A DNA stretch of 64,000 bases from JBDTME01 sp964583795 (GCA_964583795.1 CAZOWX010000005.1:1-64000), one strand, 5' to 3'. Numbered from the stretch's first letter, positions 27,867-37,314 are shown. The notes: generated from the letters alone by a model not told the origin. Numbers and translations: made by a program.

Positions 27867-28985
27867 ATGATGATGAAATCAACTATGAAACAAAAACTGC
27901 CCGTTATTGTTCTTTCATTTTTTCTCCTAGCATTTTTTTCAAAACAAGCCAAAGCAGCTGAAGTTGAGCTTACTTTAACTGATGACACGTATATTTTTAA
28001 TAATAGTCCTGACTCAATTTACGGCAGTAGTAACACATTAACAATCGCTGCTAATGAGCAGGGCTACAAACTCATACTTCTCAAATTTAGCACATCCAAA
28101 ATTCCCACTGGTTCAACGATTAACTCTGCAGATCTACTTATGACTAGTTCTTCATGCATCGGCGACTTCTCAAGACCAGAACTCAGGCTGAGTTATGCTG
28201 ATAGAGAATGGAATGAAGAAACACTGCGTTGGACTTCCCGGCCACGAAGTGGCATGGACATCGATGTTATTGATGGAAAACCTGAAGTTAAATCTTTTGA
28301 TGTTACTCAAGCTGTGAAAAAGTGGTTTGATCGCAGCACAGAAAATAATGGGGTAATCATGGAATTAAATGGCGGTCCGTACTCGTGTAATTTTTCTTCC
28401 AAGGAAAAAAGCAGTACCGCGGTTAACTTAATCGTCAACTATACGGCCCCCAAAAAGAACCTTATTTTGACCAATACGTGGGATGTCCCTGATCTCACAC
28501 TCCAAAACACAGATTTGAATGTGCCCACTAGTTTGACTGTTTCACCAACCAGTACTTTTACACCAAGTCCCAGCGAGACTTTAACGCCTGACGTCCCTGC
28601 AGAAACCATTGTTCCAACAACTCAACCGGAAACTACGATATTTGTTACTCAACCACAACAACCCAATAGTCAGCAGGATGAACTTGAAGTGAAAGCACCC
28701 CCATCAGAAAAAGACTCTCTTGAGAAACAAGAAACTACGTTAACCTCCCCTCAAATGACGTTCGGACTCATCGTGCTTGTTGCTGTCCTAGGTGGTATGG
28801 TCCTTATGAACTTTATGAAAAAGTCCTCACCAACAACAATAGTAGTCGAATCTGATCATGAGGGGTCACACACAGGCCATAAAGAATCGCATACACACAA
28901 AAAAGCCACAGAAAAAGAGAACAGTGATTCTGAAAACCAAGAAAACGAAGAAAACGAAGACAACTCAAACTTAGCTGACAAATAG
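27867..28985 (+). CDS. DNRLRE-domain surface protein with cytoplasmic His/Glu-rich tail
   Basis: 372 residues: signal peptide (about 1-31, KQAKAAEV), then a DNRLRE/CBM96-like domain (about 32-195) recognisable from LTDDTYIFNNSPDSIYGSSN, LLKFSTSKIPTGSTINSADL and FDVTQAVKKWF. A Thr/Pro stalk, a transmembrane helix (about 292-312) and a charged cytoplasmic tail rich in His, Glu, Asn and Ser follow. A wall- or polymer-binding surface protein is likely. An internal ATG at 27882 gives the shorter start MKQKLP, which is equally good for the signal peptide. Confidence 0.75.
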   Translation: MMMKSTMKQKLPVIVLSFFLLAFFSKQAKAAEVELTLTDDTYIFNNSPDSIYGSSNTLTIAANEQGYKLILLKFSTSKIPTGSTINSADLLMTSSSCIGDFSRPELRLSYADREWNEETLRWTSRPRSGMDIDVIDGKPEVKSFDVTQAVKKWFDRSTENNGVIMELNGGPYSCNFSSKEKSSTAVNLIVNYTAPKKNLILTNTWDVPDLTLQNTDLNVPTSLTVSPTSTFTPSPSETLTPDVPAETIVPTTQPETTIFVTQPQQPNSQQDELEVKAPPSEKDSLEKQETTLTSPQMTFGLIVLVAVLGGMVLMNFMKKSSPTTIVVESDHEGSHTGHKESHTHKKATEKENSDSENQENEENEDNSNLADK

Positions 28986-29046
28986 ACTTATAGCGTTCAT
29001 CAAACAACTCAAACGAAGTAGTCTTTCTGCAGTATAATAGCTCTTC

Positions 29047-30669
29047 ATGTTACTCGAAGCTATCAACCTCTCCAAACAAGTCGGAGCGAAATATCTGTTT
29101 ACAGATCTATCGTTTAGTATTGTCGAGGGTGAAAAGGTCGCTCTGATCGGCCGAAATGGTCATGGCAAAACCACCCTACTCAAAATGTTGAGTGGTGAAG
29201 ATCATGATTTTGAAGGCAAACTCACATTCAAAAAAGGGGTGAGGATCACAATGACCAAACAAGAACATGTTCAAGAAACTCAACAATCAGCTCTGGAATA
29301 TGTCTTAAAAACTGCTCCACATTATTATGAATATCAGAAAATTTTGGATGAGTATGAGCAGGGGTTAAACACCGATCTTGATCAATACCTTAGCGCTCTG
29401 GAGTACTTTACTGAGCACAACTACCTTAACATCATTGATGCCGTTTTGAGCATGCTCGAAGATTTCCATATCAACAATGCACTCGCCCATGGACCACTAA
29501 AAAATTTGTCCGGTGGAGAAAAACGCTATGTCGAGATGGTCCGGATGATGTTTTCTCAGTCAGACTTATTTTTAGTTGATGAGCCAACAAACCACATGGA
29601 TTACAAAGGCAAGCAGAGGTTTATTGATTGGATGCGGGCACTCAAAGAAACAATTATCGTGGTAACGCACGATCGCGATGTGCTGAAGTACGTCGATAAA
29701 ATCATTGAGTTGAAAGATCAAAAAATCACCATTTTTAAGGGGAACTACGATGACTACATCGGACAAAATGCGACGCGAACACTGACCTCAGTGAAGCTGT
29801 ACTCAGACCAGCTCCAACGCCTGAAGGAAGCAAAAAAGCGCGTTGAGTGGGGCTTGCAGATGCGTGCCAAAAGCAAGGAGTGGAAAACGCGCTACGATCA
29901 CTGGTTACGTGATTACGAAAAACTCAAATTACAAACCGTAAAACCTTCTTTTTGGATCGATCAGGACTCAGTCGAAGCTTTGGATGACAAGGTCGTTGAC
30001 TCGTATCATAAATTTAAAGAGAAAAACATTAAAATTTCGGTCAACACAAAAGGAAAAGGTGCTGGTGAGCTAGTTTCCGTCAGAAACCTAACACTGGCAT
30101 ATGAAACTCCAATATTTCAACAACTCACATTTACAGTAAGCGATACCGATCGCGTATTTATCAAAGGCAAAAATGGAGCTGGAAAGAGTACTCTGGTGCG
30201 CACACTCATGTCACTATCACAAGAACAAGCGCCCAAGGCAAAACAGATCGATGGAGAAATTAAGTTAGAAAATAATATTCGGATTGGTGAGTACCAACAA
30301 GAAATTCATGAAAAATACTTGGAGATGCCTTTAGAAGACGCAATCAAAATCAGCTTCTTAGAAAAAGATATCAAAATGGCTGATCATGAAGTGAAAAAAA
30401 TGATGGCTCAGTACTTGTTTGATCCGAAAATGGATGGTCGACAAAAAATCCTCAACTTGTCCGGTGGCCAAAAAGCTCGTTTTCAGCTAATTAAAATGTT
30501 TATTGGTGATCCCAATTTACTTATTTTAGATGAACCCACCAACCACCTTGACCTGCCTTCAATAGAAGAGCTGGAAAATGCTCTGGATAAATTTACAGGT
30601 GGAATTTTGTATATTTCCCATGATACGTACTTTATCAATCGCATGGGTGGAAAAGTTGTAGAGTTATAA
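29047..30669 (+). CDS. ABC-F family ATPase
   Basis: 540 residues, two ABC domains in one chain and no membrane segments: Walker A GRNGHGKT (35-42) and KGKNGAGKST in the second half; signatures LSGGEKR and LSGGQKAR; Walker B LFLVDEPTNHMD and LLILDEPTNHLD. The linker between the domains is long and charged, as in ABC-F proteins (EttA/Uup type) that bind the ribosomal E site and modulate translation or give antibiotic protection. TATAAT (29033-29038) ends 8 nt before the ATG. Which ABC-F subgroup is not decidable by eye. Confidence 0.9.
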   Translation: MLLEAINLSKQVGAKYLFTDLSFSIVEGEKVALIGRNGHGKTTLLKMLSGEDHDFEGKLTFKKGVRITMTKQEHVQETQQSALEYVLKTAPHYYEYQKILDEYEQGLNTDLDQYLSALEYFTEHNYLNIIDAVLSMLEDFHINNALAHGPLKNLSGGEKRYVEMVRMMFSQSDLFLVDEPTNHMDYKGKQRFIDWMRALKETIIVVTHDRDVLKYVDKIIELKDQKITIFKGNYDDYIGQNATRTLTSVKLYSDQLQRLKEAKKRVEWGLQMRAKSKEWKTRYDHWLRDYEKLKLQTVKPSFWIDQDSVEALDDKVVDSYHKFKEKNIKISVNTKGKGAGELVSVRNLTLAYETPIFQQLTFTVSDTDRVFIKGKNGAGKSTLVRTLMSLSQEQAPKAKQIDGEIKLENNIRIGEYQQEIHEKYLEMPLEDAIKISFLEKDIKMADHEVKKMMAQYLFDPKMDGRQKILNLSGGQKARFQLIKMFIGDPNLLILDEPTNHLDLPSIEELENALDKFTGGILYISHDTYFINRMGGKVVEL

Positions 30670-30749
30670 ATCAAATGTGTTTTGCTCAATAAGAGACATT
30701 GTCTGCTAATAAGCGTAAAGTATCTTCGCCAACCTGGTATACTGTATGC

Positions 30750-31553
30750 ATGTTGACCGATATTTGCTATCAATTTCCAGTACAAACAAACACAGAACTT
30801 GATTTTTTCAGACTGCTTAAACAACTGTTCGAAGAATTCAAAAACGCTTTCATTGAAAAGAGCACTATTACGGTGATCCCCATCAATCCACAAAATTGTT
30901 TACCAAAAACAATAATAGAACATTCACACACAACTCACCCATCTGTAATGATGAAATTTGACAATGAGAATGAGTCTACGCTTAACTCTTCACTGCAAAA
31001 AATGCTCATTATCACCAACAACAAAGCAACCAAGGCATCCTGCCCATTTCATGAGCTAACCCAAAAAATTTCGGGTCATCTGAAACGCATTGATCATACC
31101 GGCGTTAACTTTCCGTCATCGCAGCTTTCAAAAACACAATGGGACACATTTATACACAATCTAGCACTGACTACCACTCTTTATCGTTATCCAACGGGAG
31201 ATGATTGGCCTTTTATTCTTCCAGCAACCCAAACCGAGTACCGTGATGACATACACGATTTTGTTTTGGGGAGAGAACCAAAGTTTGAGTTAGTATACGA
31301 TCGCTTTACACTTTTACCAACTTTCCAGTTCGATATCCAAACAGATCTCACTCAATTGGAAGTTGAGAGCTTGTTTCCCAATCCACTCGGTGAAAGCTTC
31401 AGCGGGTTGGAAAGTGTTTTTCGAGCTGTATATATTGAATCTCCCTGGGATACCATTCGGATTCGGTTCGATATCCGCTTCAAAGACAACGGGAAAGAAA
31501 ATGATTGGATATCAGGCAAATGGTTAGTACAAGAGGGTGGACGAATCAAGTAA
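30750..31553 (+). CDS. Hypothetical soluble protein
   Basis: 267 residues with no membrane segment and no motif I recognise. The central part contains FHELTQKISGHLKRIDHTGVNF and a Trp/Pro-rich stretch YPTGDDWPFILPATQTEY; the C-terminal third is beta-rich (IRIRFDIRFKDN). Start ATG 30750 is chosen over an upstream TTG because TATACT (30738-30743) ends 6 nt before it. It converges with tspO, 8 bp away. Confidence 0.6.
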   Translation: MLTDICYQFPVQTNTELDFFRLLKQLFEEFKNAFIEKSTITVIPINPQNCLPKTIIEHSHTTHPSVMMKFDNENESTLNSSLQKMLIITNNKATKASCPFHELTQKISGHLKRIDHTGVNFPSSQLSKTQWDTFIHNLALTTTLYRYPTGDDWPFILPATQTEYRDDIHDFVLGREPKFELVYDRFTLLPTFQFDIQTDLTQLEVESLFPNPLGESFSGLESVFRAVYIESPWDTIRIRFDIRFKDNGKENDWISGKWLVQEGGRIK

Positions 31554-31561
31554 AATCATCT

Positions 31562-32032
31562 CTAATTCAACACCACTATCGCTGCGTTTAACACAGTGGC
31601 AAAACTCACCCAGGACAAATAAGGGACTAACAAGTAAAACGCAGATTTTGATAGCGGATAAAACTTTTTCATGGTCAGAACAATCAAAACCCACAGCGCA
31701 ATGATGACAAATAAAGCGATCAGTGGGGATCTCAGTCCAAAAAAGATGGGAGACCAAACAAAGTTGAAGCTCAGCTGAGCGAGAAAATACTTCATGGCAG
31801 TTTGAACATTTCTCTTTTTCCAGTTTTGTCGCCAAATCAAAAAGAAGGCAATTGCCATCAAGAAATAAAGAGTAGTCCATACCGGCCCAAAGATCCAGTT
31901 TGGTGGTGAAAATGAAGGTTTAGTAAGTGTTGAGTACCACGACCGAATTGAAGAAATAGTAAACACACTGCCCAAAACACCCACCAGCTCGCAACCGACG
32001 ATTGAAATGATGAGTTTTGGCAAATTTTTCAT
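31562..32032 (-). CDS. tspO: TspO/MBR family tryptophan-rich sensory protein
   Basis: 156 residues with five hydrophobic helices. Family signatures are clear: WYSTLTKPSFSPPNWIFGPVWTTLYFLM, then FLAQLSFNFVWSPIFFGLRSP and LVPYLSWVSFATVLN. TspO proteins sit in the membrane and bind porphyrins, cholesterol-like lipids or stress ligands. CATACT ends 7 nt before the ATG. Flanked by a convergent hypothetical gene and a divergent transporter. Confidence 0.93.
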   Translation of the reverse strand: MKNLPKLIISIVGCELVGVLGSVFTISSIRSWYSTLTKPSFSPPNWIFGPVWTTLYFLMAIAFFLIWRQNWKKRNVQTAMKYFLAQLSFNFVWSPIFFGLRSPLIALFVIIALWVLIVLTMKKFYPLSKSAFYLLVPYLSWVSFATVLNAAIVVLN

Positions 32033-32178
32033 CTACTCTAGTATGGAGCAAATTTGAAACAAGAGCAATGCTTGGTGAAAAATATTTTGTTTCAAATCTA
32101 TTCAACATTAACAAATTTTTGAGAGCGAAGATATTTAGTATAGAATAGAGGGTTATAGGTGGTAGTGAACTAAGGGGT

Positions 32179-33087
32179 ATGAAAAAAACAATTGGATTTT
32201 CATCGCTTTTGCTGGCTGCAATTTCTTTTGGTTCATTTGGAGTTTGGATTCGGTTATTGGCAAAAGAAATGTCAGTCTATCAACAAATTGTGCTGAGAAA
32301 CTCATTTGCATTTTTGTTCGCTTTTTTCGTAGTGTTCGCGACCAAGCAATTTTCAAAGATTAATTGGTCAGTTGTTAAAAAAATCAACCTCTTGTTATAC
32401 GCATTTTTGATCCCTTTATCAGTCATTGCCTACAATATTTCAATGTTAAATACAAAAATAGTAATAGCGACTTTCTCTTTGTATATTGGGACCATTTTGA
32501 CGGGATGGGTAGCCGGAGCTGTTGTGTACAAAGAAAAACTCAATACTCAGAAATGGGTTTCTCTTTTTTTAGTGCTAGGTGGCTTGGTTTTTTTTGCATA
32601 TCCGTTTTCAAGTTCTAGTATCAACCTTGGACTTGTAGCAGGTATTATGAGTGGTATTTTCGATGGTACTGCCAATAGCTTTCGAAAAGATTTGGCTGGC
32701 AAGATGAATAAGCTTTTCTTAGTGTTACTTACCGCTATTGGTGGCATGCTCGTATCTGGACTGATGATGAGCTATTTTCACCAAGATTTACAATTTTTTA
32801 GTTCAATGTCAGCCAGTGCGTGGATGATTGGAGCTTTTTTTGGATTCATATTGGTCGTTATCAATTATCTGCTGCTGGTCGGGTTTCAAAATTTTGACCT
32901 TGGTATGGGTTCAATTGTTTTGTCTCTCGAATTAGTGTTTGCCACTGTTTTTGGGATCATTTTCTTAAAAGAATTTCCAAGCACAAAAGAGGTTCTCGGT
33001 GGTTTACTCATTTTAGGTGCAAATGTAGTCCCAAATATCAATTTAGTACTAAAGAAAAAGCAAACACTTACAATAACAACCAGTTAG
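32179..33087 (+). CDS. EamA/DMT-superfamily transporter
   Basis: 302 residues with about ten transmembrane helices in two EamA-type halves. First helix pair: SFGSFGVWIRLLAKEMSVYQ with the typical QQIVLRNSFAF helix; the second half ends with SLELVFATVFGIIFLKEFPS, a common end of EamA domains. AAGGGG just before the ATG is the ribosome site. Only distantly like the DMT transporter at 25.4 kb. Substrate unknown. Confidence 0.85.
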   Translation: MKKTIGFSSLLLAAISFGSFGVWIRLLAKEMSVYQQIVLRNSFAFLFAFFVVFATKQFSKINWSVVKKINLLLYAFLIPLSVIAYNISMLNTKIVIATFSLYIGTILTGWVAGAVVYKEKLNTQKWVSLFLVLGGLVFFAYPFSSSSINLGLVAGIMSGIFDGTANSFRKDLAGKMNKLFLVLLTAIGGMLVSGLMMSYFHQDLQFFSSMSASAWMIGAFFGFILVVINYLLLVGFQNFDLGMGSIVLSLELVFATVFGIIFLKEFPSTKEVLGGLLILGANVVPNINLVLKKKQTLTITTS

Positions 33088-33121
33088 CCATGATTACGTT
33101 ACCGAAAGTTGACTTTATTGA

Positions 33122-33150
33122 TTTACATTCAAACAGAAACATTCTATAAT
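33122..33150 (+). promoter_or_regulatory. Promoter of the ppcA leader
   Basis: TTTACA (33122-33127), a 17-bp spacer and TATAAT (33145-33150): a near-consensus housekeeping promoter. The predicted start point is at or next to the ATG at 33159 of the leader peptide, so that the leader would be translated from a leaderless end. Confidence 0.75.
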
Positions 33151-33158
33151 TCCTCCCA

Positions 33159-33230
33159 ATGTACACGTTCGATCACGTATTAGCAGTTAATAATACCCTC
33201 AGATTTAAAGCTGGGGTGCTCGTCGTGTAA
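33159..33230 (+). CDS. Putative leader peptide of the ppcA attenuator
   Basis: 23 codons, MYTFDHVLAVNNTLRFKAGV plus LVV and a TAA stop. The ATG is 8 nt after a consensus TATAAT. Codons 11-12 are tandem Asn (AAT AAT, 33189-33194), with Asp at codon 5. Codons for KAGV (33207-33218) include the 11-nt copy that can pair with the terminator's 5' arm. A ribosome waiting at the Asn codons would leave that copy free; one reaching the stop would mask it. Peptide function as a sensor is inference from this geometry. Confidence 0.55.
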   Translation: MYTFDHVLAVNNTLRFKAGVLVV

Positions 33231-33277
33231 CAAAAAAATTAACACAATTTCCACCCCAGCGAAAGCTGGGGTTTTTT
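33207..33277 (+). promoter_or_regulatory. Attenuator: alternative hairpins and intrinsic terminator before ppcA
   Basis: ACCCCAGC (33253-33260), loop GAAA and GCTGGGGT (33265-33272) followed by six T make an intrinsic terminator 24 bp before ppcA. The sequence AAAGCTGGGGT of its 3' arm also occurs at 33207-33217 inside the leader peptide gene, so ACCCCAGC can pair with either copy: upstream pairing is an antiterminator, downstream pairing terminates. Flanking AACACAA and TTGTGTT can extend the terminator stem. Confidence 0.7.
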
Positions 33278-33300
33278 GTGTTGGCTAAAGAAAGGACACT

Positions 33301-34833
33301 ATGCTCAAAGCAAGTGACAGATCTATCCCAAGAACTATGGCTACCCAACATCCGGATAACGCTCGTGCCCCCTACTGGCACCACAGTGCGCTGGTGACTG
33401 CGGCTGAAGAGGTGAAAGAAAGTGTTGTCTCCTGGAGGGAGCTTGGGTGCGAAGAAGTGAAGTGGGACTGGGAAGGGAAGTTGGTCGAAGAAACGGTATT
33501 AGAAAGGTTATTTTCGACGGAAACGCAGTATTTTGCACAACACCCGCTCGGCAGTGCACACTTTCTTACCTTTCGCATTCCCCATCCAGCAAAAGAAAAA
33601 GGTGGTCGATACTGGCGAGCCTTAACCAGCGTCGCTACTGCACAAGCTCTGGTTGAACAGTTGTCTTTAGATCGCTCACCCATGATGGAAGTGATTTTAC
33701 CCATGACGACTTCAGCTGAGGAAATTATTCGCGTCCATCAAGATCTTGAAGAGCTCACAATATACTATGCATCTAAATTCAAAGTTTCCACACCAACGCA
33801 ACCCAGTGCTTTGCAAGTCATTCCACTGGTTGAATCAATCGAAGCACTCTCACAATACGATCGAATTATTGAGGGCTATACCGATTGGTACGCGCATCAT
33901 TTCAAGCAAAAACTCATTTCGTTTCGTCCCTACATCGCTCGTTCTGATCCAGCATTGCAATCAGGTTTATTAGCCGCTGTGTTAGTCAGTAAGCTAGCGT
34001 TAAGTAGGATTCATGAGGTGGGAAGAAAAAAAGCTGTAGAAATGTATCCCATTATTGGGGTCGGTTCACTACCCTTTCGAGGTGGATTATCACCGATAAC
34101 AGCCAGTGAAATGGAAAAAGAGTATCAAGGAGTAGCAACGTTTACCATTCAATCTGCTTTTCGCTACGACTATGATTCACAAATAGTCAGAAAAAGTATC
34201 AAAGTTATGAACAGTGCCCCATTTCGCACTGCACCACAACTGACAAAAGAGGAGGAAGACTTTTTACATCGTTCGATTGCAATCGCTAGTCATAGCTATC
34301 AACAAGCGCTTGCTCCACTGCTTCCCTTATTTCCTTTGGTATCGCCATTCATTCCCAAAAGAAGAGAGCGCTTTTCCAGTCAAAACTCTGTATTTGCATA
34401 CGATCGAACAACTCAAGGTGTTTCGCTGCCACGCGCGATTAGCTTCACTGCTATTCTATACTCAATTGGTTTGCCACCGGAGTTGCTGGGAATGGGATCT
34501 GCTCTTCATGAAATAGCTCAATTATCAAAGGGAACAAAGTTTTTGGAACAATTGTATCCATCACTCGCCTCGCATCTGCAAACAGCCGGACACTATCTCA
34601 ATAAAGAGAACTTGGCACAGCTGATCAAAAAGTATCCCAGTCTGCAAAAAGTGGCAGAGGACATTCGACGTACAGAAGAACTTCTGGGAATTGAGTTTGA
34701 ACCAACGACAAGCGAAGAGCAGCAGCATTACCAACTCTCATCAGAAATTATCAGTCAATTGTTCTCTGCTCAAACTACTCAGTTAGTTACTAACATTGAA
34801 CAAGCAGCCAAGTTACGAAAAAGTATTGGTTAA
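33301..34833 (+). CDS. ppcA: Phosphoenolpyruvate carboxylase, archaeal type
   Basis: 510 residues, as expected for the short archaeal-type PEPC and about half the size of the bacterial enzyme. Opens with IPRTMATQHPDNARAPYW, the family hallmark; MMEVILPMTTSAEE, GVGSLPFRGGLSP and FTIQSAFRYDYD are further conserved blocks with the substrate and metal residues. Makes oxaloacetate from PEP and bicarbonate. Shine-Dalgarno AAAGGA 6 nt before the ATG. It follows an attenuator-like leader and is 16 bp upstream of an aminotransferase, so oxaloacetate probably flows to aspartate, which purA also needs. Confidence 0.95.
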   Translation: MLKASDRSIPRTMATQHPDNARAPYWHHSALVTAAEEVKESVVSWRELGCEEVKWDWEGKLVEETVLERLFSTETQYFAQHPLGSAHFLTFRIPHPAKEKGGRYWRALTSVATAQALVEQLSLDRSPMMEVILPMTTSAEEIIRVHQDLEELTIYYASKFKVSTPTQPSALQVIPLVESIEALSQYDRIIEGYTDWYAHHFKQKLISFRPYIARSDPALQSGLLAAVLVSKLALSRIHEVGRKKAVEMYPIIGVGSLPFRGGLSPITASEMEKEYQGVATFTIQSAFRYDYDSQIVRKSIKVMNSAPFRTAPQLTKEEEDFLHRSIAIASHSYQQALAPLLPLFPLVSPFIPKRRERFSSQNSVFAYDRTTQGVSLPRAISFTAILYSIGLPPELLGMGSALHEIAQLSKGTKFLEQLYPSLASHLQTAGHYLNKENLAQLIKKYPSLQKVAEDIRRTEELLGIEFEPTTSEEQQHYQLSSEIISQLFSAQTTQLVTNIEQAAKLRKSIG

Positions 34834-34849
34834 CAAGAAAGGAAAATGT

Positions 34850-36031
34850 ATGTCATTACAACTTGCCACCAGAACACAATGCTTAGCGGCATCGGAAACG
34901 CTTGCGATGAACGCCCAAGTCAGTGAGTTGCGCAAGCAAGGGGAATCAGTCATCAGTCTAGGGGCTGGTGAGCCTGATTTTGCTCCACCAACAAAATTAA
35001 TCAAAGCCACACAAGCAGCATTAACACACTCCTTTCACTACGCTCCGGTGAAAGGTATCGTGGAGCTCCGGACCGCTATCGCACAAAAGTTACAGCGAGA
35101 AAACAACATAGTGACTTCGCCTGATTCAATTGTGGTGACTGCTGGGGCGAAACAGGCGCTGTTCAACTTGATTGCGGTGCTTTGTGATGTCGGTGATGAG
35201 TGTATCGTGCCAACACCAGCTTGGGGAAGTTATCAAGCGATGATTGAAGTGTTTGGTGGAGTGATGGTAGGAGTAGATACGTCAGCTTCTGATTTTACGA
35301 TTACGGCCAAAGCTATAGAGTCGGTCATCACTGCCAAAACCAAGCTGATCATTGTAAGTTCGCCACACAACCCTACTGGGAATGTAATCTCCAAAGATGA
35401 ATTAATTGCGATTGCTCGTTTGGCGAAAGAAAAAAACGTGCTAATTATTTCCGATGAGGTATATGAACACTTTGTGTATGATGGTCAGTCGCACTTTTCC
35501 CTAGAGAGTCTTGATGAGTTTAAAGATATCGTGTGCACGGTCAACTCATTTTCAAAAAGTTTGGGAATTACGGGATGGCGTGTTGGGTACTGTTGTGGTC
35601 CGAAGGAAATAATGACCAAGGTTGAACAGTTACAATCGCACTCAACTTCAAATCCGGTTTCTGCTGTGCAGTATGGGTTAGCAGAAACGTTGAATCAAAA
35701 ATCATTCTCCGATTTTTATCAACACAACAAAAACATGTATCAGCAACGACGAGATGTTATTTGCGCGACGCTGCAAGAAGTTCCTGGTTGCTCCGTGATT
35801 AGACCACAAGGTGCTTTTTATGTATTTGTGAAATTTGCCGATTCCATCATCAATCGTTTTGGCGGCTCAACCGCGCTCGCTCAATCACTGCTACAAGCAC
35901 AACTCGTGGCCACAGTTCCCGGCGTTGCCTTCGGTCAACAATATGATAACTATCTGAGACTTTCATTTACTTTGCCTGAGGAGGAGTTGGTTGAAGCGGT
36001 TGCAAGAATAAAAAGGCATGTGAACAAATAA
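34850..36031 (+). CDS. Class I/II pyridoxal-phosphate aminotransferase (aspartate aminotransferase type)
   Basis: 393 residues. SLGAGEPDFAPP at the start, the PLP-binding VTAGAKQALFNL, SSPHNPTGNVISKDEL and the Schiff-base Lys in NSFSKSLGITGWRVGY are those of the aspartate aminotransferase Ib group; NYLRLSFTLPEEEL carries the Arg that binds the substrate carboxylate. Start ATG 34850 follows AGAAAGGA by 6 nt. Sixteen bp behind ppcA and probably the same message: PEP to oxaloacetate to aspartate. A specificity for aspartate is supported by context, not proven. Confidence 0.9.
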   Translation: MSLQLATRTQCLAASETLAMNAQVSELRKQGESVISLGAGEPDFAPPTKLIKATQAALTHSFHYAPVKGIVELRTAIAQKLQRENNIVTSPDSIVVTAGAKQALFNLIAVLCDVGDECIVPTPAWGSYQAMIEVFGGVMVGVDTSASDFTITAKAIESVITAKTKLIIVSSPHNPTGNVISKDELIAIARLAKEKNVLIISDEVYEHFVYDGQSHFSLESLDEFKDIVCTVNSFSKSLGITGWRVGYCCGPKEIMTKVEQLQSHSTSNPVSAVQYGLAETLNQKSFSDFYQHNKNMYQQRRDVICATLQEVPGCSVIRPQGAFYVFVKFADSIINRFGGSTALAQSLLQAQLVATVPGVAFGQQYDNYLRLSFTLPEEELVEAVARIKRHVNK

Positions 36032-36163
36032 ATACTCCTTTGCAACTATGACTATCGTAATGAACTTTCTTAACATTGAAACTACTGTACTAACGATTAA
36101 AGAAATCTCGTTTCCTCAAGCTTTACACTTAGTATATGGTTTACCACCTTTCAGCTATCTATT

Positions 36164-36781
36164 TCAGTAAAAAAGCACCAGATAAACGATAATAACAATA
36201 CATATGCAAAGTGCTGTAAAAACACCAAAATACATCATTGTATGAAATGGAGACTTTTGTCCGTTAAGGAAACTCAATTGTTGTGTCAATTTACTTCGAA
36301 AATTGAGACTGTTTAACAACTCAAATGAAATTGTTGGGGTTACAGATACGTTGATCAGAGCCTGTAAGGGAAGCACTTTTGTCACCCTCCAACCGAGTGA
36401 TACCAAAACAGTCGTTACTGATTCATAGAGCGAGGAATTCACCACAAAATACTGCTCTTGTTCATTAATACGAACCGATCGATCCTTTAGCTGAATCGAG
36501 GCAAAGGGAATCGCATCTCGAAATGACTGCTTTTCCTGTACTAATGCTTGGTCTAAAGAATCAGAAAGCAAAAATGCTTGCTGAAAAACCAACTCTTCAC
36601 CCAAGAAAATGACACACTTACTTGGTTTAAATTGGGAAAATGCAGCACTCAATTCTTCCTCAAATTTGTTTTTGTCAACAATTTCTTGATTCCGAACAGC
36701 TTCACTAGAAAATGGCACATGTTGAGAAGACTCTTTAGTCAGTAACACCAAACCTTCTCGTTGGAGTAGGATATATACCAT
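36164..36781 (-). CDS. PilM-like type IV pilus protein with C-terminal membrane helix
   Basis: 205 residues. The first 150 residues have the strand pattern of PilM-type actin-like proteins (FRDAIPFASIQ, QYFVVNSSLYESVTTVLVSLGWRVTKVLPLQAL), but the nucleotide-binding motifs are not obvious. A single transmembrane helix ends the protein (about 180-203), as in PilN. It is the last gene of the minus-strand pilus cluster, 16 bp after the pilin. A shortened PilM/PilN-like platform component is the best guess. Confidence 0.5.
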   Translation of the reverse strand: MVYILLQREGLVLLTKESSQHVPFSSEAVRNQEIVDKNKFEEELSAAFSQFKPSKCVIFLGEELVFQQAFLLSDSLDQALVQEKQSFRDAIPFASIQLKDRSVRINEQEQYFVVNSSLYESVTTVLVSLGWRVTKVLPLQALINVSVTPTISFELLNSLNFRSKLTQQLSFLNGQKSPFHTMMYFGVFTALCICIVIIVYLVLFY

Positions 36782-36797
36782 ACTCTCCTAGTATAAC

Positions 36798-37274
36798 CTA
36801 TCTCGAAACGTAAATGTCAGTAGTGCCCTCTGTCCCACAGGCACGAACAGTGACGAGTCCATTTGCATCAACCACGATCGAATAAAGAGTTTTTTCAGCA
36901 GTCCCAGTATTTGGATCAACTGGTATTGATTTTAAGTATTTTACCAACGGAGTTGAAAGGTCAACACAAGCTGTTGTTGCAACTGAACACCCACCAGTTG
37001 ACACAGTACAAGCACTAGCAGAAGTACCCAGCTGTGCTTCGTTCATACCAGCGCTCAATCCAGACGGATAGGAACCTTTGTTATCAACAATATATGCATG
37101 AACTGCTGTCAAAATTGTATCAACATCGGAGGTTCGACGCGCATCGCGAGCATCTTTAAGTCTCTGTGCTGGATTTAGAGCAACAAAAACGCTCACAGCT
37201 AACGCAACAAGTACGGTAATCACAACCAGTAACTCAATAAGCGTAAAACCTTTGTTTAAATGTGCTTTTTTCAT
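36798..37274 (-). CDS. pilA: Type IV major pilin-like prepilin
   Basis: 158 residues. Short basic leader ending in Gly9, cleavage before Phe10, then FTLIELLVVITVLVALAVSV with Glu at mature position 5: a complete class III prepilin signal. The globular part has four Cys (SACTVSTGGC, TTACVD and VRACGT) and the motif IPVDPNTG of the GspG/PilA group. Strong Shine-Dalgarno (AGAGGAAAG). Its separate spacing and site suggest higher expression than its neighbours, so it is probably the major subunit. Confidence 0.88.
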   Translation of the reverse strand: MKKAHLNKGFTLIELLVVITVLVALAVSVFVALNPAQRLKDARDARRTSDVDTILTAVHAYIVDNKGSYPSGLSAGMNEAQLGTSASACTVSTGGCSVATTACVDLSTPLVKYLKSIPVDPNTGTAEKTLYSIVVDANGLVTVRACGTEGTTDIYVSR

Positions 37275-37314
37275 ACTCTTTCCTCTACTCTCGAATAAAT
37301 AGATAAGTAATAAA

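Noticed and set aside
33253..33277. The terminator before ppcA as simply the end of the preceding transporter gene
   Set aside because: It lies downstream of its own consensus promoter, and its 3' arm is duplicated inside a short open frame, which fits attenuation better. It could still also stop read-through.
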